Positions 60,496 to 64,000 of a stretch of DNA of 64,000 nt are shown here, piece after piece. The position numbers were made by a program, and so were the translations under genes. Source of the stretch: Ptychodera flava. Its lineage: Eukaryota > Hemichordata > Enteropneusta > Ptychoderidae. How positions within the stretch are numbered: position 1 is the stretch's first letter; each line of letters opens with the position of its first letter. The notes beneath the pieces are model-generated. The model saw nothing but the letters and a program-made list of their open reading frames with translations. It did not search any database and was not told where the DNA came from. The stretch is taken from positions 39,132,747 to 39,196,746 of the forward strand of contig NC_091941.1 of NCBI RefSeq assembly GCF_041260155.1, given 5' to 3'.

Positions 60496-62012
60496 GTAAA
60501 GTTTGCAGTGTGTAGAGTATGCCAATATGCATGACATTATCAAGCTATACTATTATTTGGTTTCAAATAATTGTTACTTTCCTTTTCCACTCACCTTAAA
60601 TACTCCATTTTATTATCAGATTTATCTGATTGGAATTTATATACCAATAATCGATAACAATTTTAATGGAGAGAAAAAAAGATTGACAGAGTTTTCAGAA
60701 GCACTTTGCTTGTTCACTTGAGGGTGAGCAAGGGAGTGAAAAGGGTTCCTTTAAAGTTGGTTTTACTGAACATTCAAAAAATCAGACAAAAACACCAGTG
60801 TTGGTAACAATCTTACAAGGGGTATTTCATTTCTTTCCATTTGGCAAACGTTTAAACTGGTCATTGAATATGTTACATTGCTAGTCCAGAACCATTCCAT
60901 AGTTTTGATCCCTACAGCTGAGGGATCAAAACTACGGAGAAGTTCAATACCAGCACTTCTATGTTGCACACATATACAAGTCTTTTTAGTCTTGTAGACT
61001 TTTAAAGATCTGATGTATCTTGTTACAATAAGCAACACATCAGTCTTATTCCAATCTTGCAAGAAAAGTTTTAGAACAGACTTCAACATTTTCAACACAG
61101 AGTAGTAAACATTGAATGTATTGGTGAATAAAACCTTCACAGAAATGTTGATTATCAACAGAACTGCTAGTTATACCTTGCATTGTGCTGCTTATTTAAT
61201 TTTGAAACATTGACAGGTTAGAAATACCATGACCTTTTATGAGAAGTGTTTTTGCATTTGTAACTTAGTACCATTATTTGCACAAGTATCACCATCATAA
61301 GCCAAATTTCTTCAAATGAGAATTAAAGACCTTGTAAATGATGAACTATATTAGCAAGATCACCTTGGCACTTATCCTGAAACACTGATTAATCAGAAAA
61401 GAAAATATCCTTCCTAATCTGTTTGTAAGTGAGTGATATTCTGTGCACAGCTAAATTAATAGTTCACATTGGAAACATACTATTTTATTTTTGACTTGGG
61501 TACAGTGCTTTGTGTATATTCATACTCTTGTATGTACAATATCAATTTCTTTTGTGTGACTACAAAGTCAGATCAAATTTTGTTTAGAATGAACAAGTAT
61601 GTGTGAATGGCAAAAGTGTTCCTACTAAGAGTATGACAAAAATGTTGTTCTGATACTAAATGCTTTTCGAACCATTTTTGGTTGAATTGTTTGGGCCATA
61701 CAAATTACTTGTTTACTTGTTCTGTGGATAGAAAAATTGGTGGATGCAAGAATTAACTTTTGGAAAACGTTTTGTCAAACTTTGTCTGAGGTAACAATTT
61801 ACTGTATTTACCACACTTGGAATGTTACGTGCAATTTTATGGTCAGCACCACTCCTTCCATGACATTTTATTTTGGCTTGTCGGATCACTATATACAAAT
61901 TTGAATGATAAAGTCGTTCAGAGGTCATGTCCTTATCTTTGCTGGTTTATTATATACATGTATAATCAAGCATATTTGTAACTATTGTCTCATATATGGC
62001 TATTGCTTACAG

Positions 62013-62750
62013 GCCATGTCTGCTATAGAAAGTCCTCTAGAATACACAGAATATTTTGAAAATGGTGTACATGCCAAAGTAAAAAGTCTTGATATAGCTT
62101 TGAAACGGTAAATTTTACTTCCGGTCATTGTCAATGATGATTTTTCAACACACAGTAAAAAAAAAAATACATAGTTTGAAATTTCTACCTCCACAAGCTT
62201 TTGTACATTTTCATGTAGTTAAATGTCATATTTAGTGTTCCAATGAATTTTTGATGTTCTTAATGTTTTCAAATGATTCATGTTTAGCACAGTCCCTCCA
62301 ACCTCAGAGGGACTATGATGTTTAGACAGTGACTAGACAGTGAAATATGAAGAACTCACATTTTGGTGAAAAATGAGTTACCAGTAGATCCCTTTTGCAT
62401 TGAACCATCAAATAAGTTCAAAACTTTGTGACATTTTCCTTTTTATTGCACTGTGACAAAGTTCATGGACAGAAGATTTTGATGTTCATACTTACCATCA
62501 TCCGCTGGCTGTTGGTAACTTGAAATTGAGATTCGTAATGTAGACAGGTGACTAAAAGAAATCAAAGAATTTTCTGACTGATGAAGGCTGTTATCTTAGA
62601 TTAAGAAGATCTTGTACATGTGTCAATCTTGTGTCTAATTAACGGCGCTTTTCTTGCCTATATTTCTTGTCTTCCATTTTCAGAGTGCCTTTTCAAGAAG
62701 TACCTTCATTTACGGATTTTTTCCTTTATTATCACAATATGATATTTTAG
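62013..62750 (+). CDS. Possible two-exon orphan gene or gene end
   Basis: Exon 62013-62107 follows 'ttgcttacag' and begins GCC ATG. It encodes MSAIESPLEYTEYFENG and KSLDIALKR, then a GTAAAT donor in phase 2. It joins in frame to 62684-62750 after 'ccattttcag' (VPFQEVPSFTDFFLYYH, stop). Both halves have balanced, protein-like composition. No family recognised. It may be the end of a gene whose earlier exons I could not see, an alternative 3' end, or chance. Confidence 0.3.
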
Positions 62751-64000
62751 ACTGTTTTAATTCAATAAGCAAATGTGAAAGTAGAGTGTTTATATGTACA
62801 TTTTTTGTCACCTTTTTTATCTGACACAAGGGTGTGTGTATATATTGTGAATTTCTGATGAGACTGGTGTAGTTAAAGCAATATTTTTTTTTATTCTTTT
62901 GTGCAATGATGTTAGGGAAGTTGTGGGAACGAAAACTTGTTGATCGCTTGATGTGGAAATTTATCAAAAAAAAGGAAACAAAAATTTCAGAATACATGCT
63001 GGGTCATATTAGAATGGAGAGTTTCTAAGTGTAGGTTTTGACTCTTATGTAGCTTTCTCAATTATCAAATTTTGTTATTTTGGTACTTTAAAGTAAATGT
63101 AGTAAATAAAACGGAATTAGTAAACGTGGAAGTCCCTCTTACAGATTATGCCTGTTCTTTTTATCCCTGAATAATATAGATAGAAAGCAAACAGTAATTA
63201 CAATCGTAAATACTTTTCTAAAAATTGAGTATCCATGTTTTAATTGGCCAAATAAAAAAAATGTGTGTTTCCAGTAAAACAACTGGCCATTGATATATTT
63301 TTGACATTTTTGAAAATTTTGAGTAAATTCTCTCAATTTTATCATATTTTATGGGTCCTAGCCAATGAAAGGAAAACAATTCCTCCGACCTACCTACCCT
63401 AGTTTTCCGAGACATGTCACTTGGAGCACATATCTTTTGTTTTCCTTGACCTAACACGTAACTGACATTACAATGCCAGTAAACATAGCTTATTATTCAA
63501 ACTACAGAATCAAGAGTCATTAAAATTTTGATAACATCTTTGATATGCTATGTAGGTGTGTGATTAAATCATTTTTGTATCACTTCATTACAAAAAAAAT
63601 TATACTTTGATAGCATCATAGCTAATTGTCAGTGTGACAATGGTTCAATAGCTATGGTAATGAGCATGATCGTTCACAGATGTGGCTGTATTTGATGGTA
63701 TTGTCTACTACATTTTAGATCATCTGTAATGACTGTATGTACTACAACTGTCTTATTTTGACATAAAATACTGATCACTGTTCAGGATTCGAGTGCACTT
63801 GGGTACTTTTGTAAGTATACAATAATTACAGCTACATTAATTTTTTATCAACAATGTTCATAATCATAAATTTACTAACTGTTTACACTTTTAGTCATGA
63901 CTAATAACGCCTTGTGCCCCTGTGGTTGGTGTACGTGTGAAGCAGCACAGTTCAGTGCTCCGGAGGCTTGCACTTTCACTATCACGTGAGGGCGCCCCGA
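62751..64000. other. No gene recognised; GC rises in the last 100 bases
   Basis: AT-rich, with only short frames on both strands. The final ~90 bases are GC-richer (ccctgtggttgg, gagggcgcccc) and might begin a promoter of a gene outside the window. Confidence 0.4.

Noticed and set aside
1-64000. A new multi-gene system or cluster of related function
   Set aside because: The recognised genes are ordinary conserved animal genes with unrelated roles apart from the FAU/MRPL49 pair; no operon-like or novel cluster was supported.

Overview
This is a 64 kb piece of an intron-rich animal nuclear genome. It holds five confidently recognised protein-coding genes, all spliced with GT-AG introns except one GC-AG intron: a Rab12-like small GTPase (3' part only), FAU (ubiquitin-like FUBI fused to ribosomal protein S30), MRPL49, GNMT and PRPF39. 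TMEM179 makes a sixth, also confidently assigned. Gene content, intron positions, AT-rich composition and the mix of LINEs, Penelope-like elements and many TIR elements suggest an invertebrate, most likely a deuterostome (hemichordate- or amphioxus-like). The species cannot be fixed from the sequence.

Layout: 1-4040 (+) is the 3' end of the Rab gene, with a 40-bp minisatellite in its first visible intron. 4041-18650 is a repeat-rich interval. It contains a possible last pair of exons of a small CYYR1/Shisa-like membrane protein (10692-11304), foldback elements, two LINE 3' ends, a terminus of a poly-C/poly-G TIR element and a tRNA-like SINE piece. 18655-21082 (-) is FAU. 21163-28854 (+) is MRPL49, head to head with FAU with about 80 bp between the FAU start region and the MRPL49 ATG, as in vertebrates. 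The MRPL49 introns carry several TIR elements. 31564-36098 (+) is GNMT. 35424-42390 is an intergenic stretch with a complete 1.38 kb TIR element, a Penelope-like fossil and small MITEs. 42393-55878 (-) is PRPF39 in 15 coding exons, with four mobile elements in introns 1 and 6. 56750-60309 (+) is TMEM179, divergent from PRPF39. 62013-62750 (+) is a possible two-exon orphan gene.

The genes do not form one pathway. FAU and MRPL49 both serve translation (cytosolic and mitochondrial ribosomes) and probably share a bidirectional housekeeping promoter. PRPF39 is a U1 snRNP-associated splicing factor, GNMT is a SAM-consuming metabolic enzyme, TMEM179 is a four-pass membrane protein, and the Rab acts in membrane traffic.

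I found no new gene system. The observations most worth a second look are the conserved FAU/MRPL49 pair, an apparent two-base frame disruption in FAU exon 2, a GNMT splice acceptor built from a (CT)n microsatellite, a PRPF39 GC-AG intron carrying an 0.8 kb TIR element, two intronic elements sharing CTGTG termini and 5-bp target duplications, and a poly-C/poly-G TIR family with an internal minisatellite. All coordinates and translations were worked out by eye.
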